This document shows, piece after piece, positions 62,568 through 64,000 of a stretch of DNA of 64,000 bases. Each line of letters opens with the position of its first letter. Within the stretch, counting starts at the first letter, position 1. Source of the stretch: Ferrimicrobium acidiphilum DSM 19497. GTDB lineage: Bacteria > Actinomycetota > Acidimicrobiia > Acidimicrobiales > Acidimicrobiaceae. The notes beneath the pieces are model-generated. The model made no database searches. It worked only from the letters and a program-made list of their open reading frames with translations, and was not told the DNA's origin. Both the position numbers and the translations under genes were made by a program. Location of the stretch: contig NZ_JXUW01000005.1 in NCBI RefSeq assembly GCF_000949255.1, forward strand, positions 1-64,000. The letters run 5' to 3'.

Positions 62568-63005
62568 TTATCCTTGGGCTTCGAAATGCTGCTTGAGTTT
62601 GGCCAGCGTCCGCACCATCGAGGTGAGGTTACGACTGGGTACACCGAAGAGTTCATAGAGGTACCGCAGTGGAGCCTTGCCCCATTCGAACGACTCAGTG
62701 ACCCTAGTATCTCCACCGCCTAAGTCTTGGAGCTGGTATCGCCAGACATGACGGCCCGAATGTCGCCAGGCGATCTCGCTGTTCTCTGCAAAGGTCACGA
62801 CAGTATTGGTGATCGTATAGGGCACGACCATATACATTTTCATCCGAAACTTCGCTCCCGGGTAGAGACGGTCAGGTCCAATCAGCACCTGTCGCACGGT
62901 GTTTGAGCCGTCGACGGAGACGTGATTAGCAGGACGGGCAAGGTAGTCAAAGAGCTCGGACGCCTGTGCGTGAATGATGATATCTGTACTCTTGACTCGG
63001 TTCAC
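62568..63005 (-). CDS. SRPBCC-family protein
   Basis: Small ligand-binding fold (START/polyketide-cyclase type). STDIIIHAQASELFDYLARPANHVSVDG is the typical N-terminal strand and helix pair. GAKFRMKMYMVVPYTITNTV and RYQLQDLGGGDTRVTESFEW are the beta sheet. The C-terminal helix reads NLTSMVRTLAKLKQHFEA. The 145-residue length fits. Members bind hydrophobic ligands or act as immunity or modifying proteins, and the role here is unknown. The start overlaps the nrdR stop by 4 bp. Confidence 0.85.
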   Translation of the reverse strand: MNRVKSTDIIIHAQASELFDYLARPANHVSVDGSNTVRQVLIGPDRLYPGAKFRMKMYMVVPYTITNTVVTFAENSEIAWRHSGRHVWRYQLQDLGGGDTRVTESFEWGKAPLRYLYELFGVPSRNLTSMVRTLAKLKQHFEAQG

Positions 63006-63490
63006 TCCCGGCCTCCTTGATCTTCCTTCTTACGCAAAGTAAAACTGCGATCGTCGATCTCCAAAACCTCGCGGCGAAAGTCATCGACTCCGTCAAAGTT
63101 CTTGTAGACACTGGCGAATCGAAGGTAACCCACCTCGTCGAGCGTCCGAAGTTGCTCGAGTATCCGCAGTCCAATCTCGGTCGAGGTAACCTCGGCGAGC
63201 GATCGCAACTGTTCTTCAAGTTCTGACACGATCCGATCAACCTCGGTAGCAGTTACCGGCCGATTCTTCAAAGCCGCCAGCATTCCGCGGACGATCTTCT
63301 CGCGATCAAACTCTTCGCGCTCGCCTGTTCGCTTTATCACCACCGTTTTGACGCCTGCATAGCGCTCAAAAGTGGTAAAGCGACGTGAACAGCTGCTACA
63401 TTCGCGACGACGGCGAATCGCCTCGCCATCTTCGACTACTCGAGATTCAATGACTCGCGTATCGTCCGCATTACAATAGGGACATCGCAC
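63002..63490 (-). CDS. nrdR: transcriptional repressor NrdR
   Basis: Repressor of ribonucleotide reductase genes that senses ATP/dATP. It begins MRCPYCNADDTRVIESRVVE, with the second zinc pair in RRRRECSSCSRRFTTFERY, giving the NrdR zinc ribbon. The ATP-cone follows (VIKRTGEREEFDREKIVRGM and EIGLRILEQLRTLDEVGYLRFASVY). At 162 residues it is typical. It is divergent from lexA, so two dNTP- and DNA-damage regulators share a 120-bp promoter region. Confidence 0.96.
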   Translation of the reverse strand: MRCPYCNADDTRVIESRVVEDGEAIRRRRECSSCSRRFTTFERYAGVKTVVIKRTGEREEFDREKIVRGMLAALKNRPVTATEVDRIVSELEEQLRSLAEVTSTEIGLRILEQLRTLDEVGYLRFASVYKNFDGVDDFRREVLEIDDRSFTLRKKEDQGGRE

Positions 63491-63557
63491 CTAATTCGGT
63501 TTCCTTTACTGGACCTACACCGCTCAGCTTAACCGCTGCGCAGCCGCAATAGCTGGT

Positions 63558-63587
63558 AAACATATGTACGAGAACATCTGCTACACT
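63558..63587 (+). promoter_or_regulatory. possible lexA promoter with SOS-box-like sites
   Basis: AAACATATGTAC (63558-63569) and GAACATCTGCTA (63572-63583) each differ in two positions from the Gram-positive/actinobacterial LexA box GAAC-N4-GTTC. A TACACT -10 candidate lies at 63582-63587, about 25 bp before the lexA GTG, so both sites would block the promoter. Confidence 0.4.
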
Positions 63588-63612
63588 AGTGCTAACGAAA
63601 GGGGTCCACAAA

Positions 63613-64000
63613 GTGCCGCGTACAAACGATGATGTGAGGATCGAGATCGTTAGTTTCCTAAAAGAGACCCTCGATCAAAGAGGATACCCACCATCTATCC
63701 GTGAGATTGGTGCACACGTTGGCCTCTCCTCTCCTGCGTCAGTCCAACACCATCTTCGGCGGCTCGAAGCCGATGGACTGATCCATCGCGATCCCACTCG
63801 CTCTCGTGCGATCTCGCTCTCCAACGAGCCTCCGCGTGCGATCGAGATACCCCTCCTCGCCTCCGTCGGCGCCGGCTATTCGGTTGTCGCCGAGACAAGC
63901 GCAAGTGAGATGCTCGCCGTCCCATCTTCGATGCTTGGAAGCGGCGATCACTTCGCGCTCCAGGTTCGCGGCGACTCGATGATCGACGCTGGCATCTTCG
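63613..64000 (+). CDS. lexA: SOS repressor LexA, 3' end beyond window edge
   Basis: Self-cleaving repressor of the DNA-damage response. Start is GTG 63613 (MPRTNDDVRIEIVSFL). The N-terminal winged helix shows QRGYPPSIREIGAHVGLSSP and SVQHHLRRLEADGLIHRD. The Ala-Gly cleavage site is in LLASVGAGYSVVAE, and the catalytic Ser in QVRGDSMIDAG. The Lys of the dyad and the C-terminus fall outside the window. It is divergent from nrdR with SOS-box-like sequences before it. Confidence 0.95.
   Translation, partial: MPRTNDDVRIEIVSFLKETLDQRGYPPSIREIGAHVGLSSPASVQHHLRRLEADGLIHRDPTRSRAISLSNEPPRAIEIPLLASVGAGYSVVAETSASEMLAVPSSMLGSGDHFALQVRGDSMIDAGIF

Overview
The window looks like chromosomal DNA of an autotrophic, probably acidophilic, actinobacterium of the Acidimicrobiia type (a Ferrimicrobium/Acidithrix-like iron oxidiser is my best guess; this is inference). 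The reasons are actinobacterial marker families (DUF2469, DUF3040, a SepIVA-like coiled-coil gene, a GTP-type PEP carboxykinase, an Rv2466c-like thioredoxin-fold protein), gene order shared with mycobacteria (smc-mutM-rnc and DUF177-coiled coil-coaD-rsmD), moderate G+C, many GTG starts, and a full Calvin-cycle cluster with red-type (form IC-like) RuBisCO.

Layout. 1-3.6 kb: accessory DNA with an IS66 transposase running off the left edge, a VapBC-type toxin-antitoxin pair and a decayed IS1595-type transposase. 3.6-9.9 kb: a PLP-dependent sulfur-amino-acid enzyme, then the housekeeping run ftsY-ffh-rpsP-KH protein-rimM-trmD-rplS-DUF2469 on the minus strand, mostly with 4-8 bp overlaps. 9.9-21.9 kb: a genomic island holding a nucleotidyltransferase-fold gene pair, two damaged IS605-type tnpB elements, an orphan IS605-like end, an ISL3-type remnant, an isochorismatase-fold hydrolase, and a compact operon of a coiled-coil protein, two paralogous BREX-type ATPases (one intact, one without catalytic residues) and an SF2 helicase. 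21.9-33.5 kb: the Calvin-cycle cluster, with phosphoribulokinase, a transketolase fused to class II fructose bisphosphatase, a GAF histidine kinase and NarL-type response regulator, class I aldolase and CbbR on the minus strand, and cbbL-cbbS-cbbX divergent on the plus strand. 33.5-37.8 kb: small redox genes, an orphan ORF, a HAD hydrolase, a tRNA-3'-end-like fragment and gene-poor DNA. 37.8-52.4 kb: core genes for chromosome, RNA, lipid, CoA and haem functions (smc, mutM, rnc, acpP, plsX, rpmF, DUF177, SepIVA-like, coaD, rsmD, recG, DAK2/FakA-like, rpmB, hemH). 52.4-64 kb: pckG, thiL, small conserved proteins, an HNH protein, acyl-CoA dehydrogenase, a PIG-L deacetylase, threonine aldolase, an inositol-phosphatase-family enzyme, an SRPBCC protein, nrdR and the 5' part of lexA.

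How it fits together. In the Calvin cluster CO2 is fixed by CbbLS, kept active by CbbX, and ribulose bisphosphate is regenerated by aldolase, bisphosphatase-transketolase and phosphoribulokinase. CbbR and the two-component pair are the likely regulators, and a perfect 16-bp palindrome lies in the cbbR/cbbL divergent promoter. The most novel points are the single-chain transketolase-GlpX fusion and the ATPase/dead-ATPase/helicase operon in the mobile island, which resembles BREX type 2 accessory genes with none of the usual pgl partners in view. No rRNA gene, complete tRNA gene or CRISPR array was seen.
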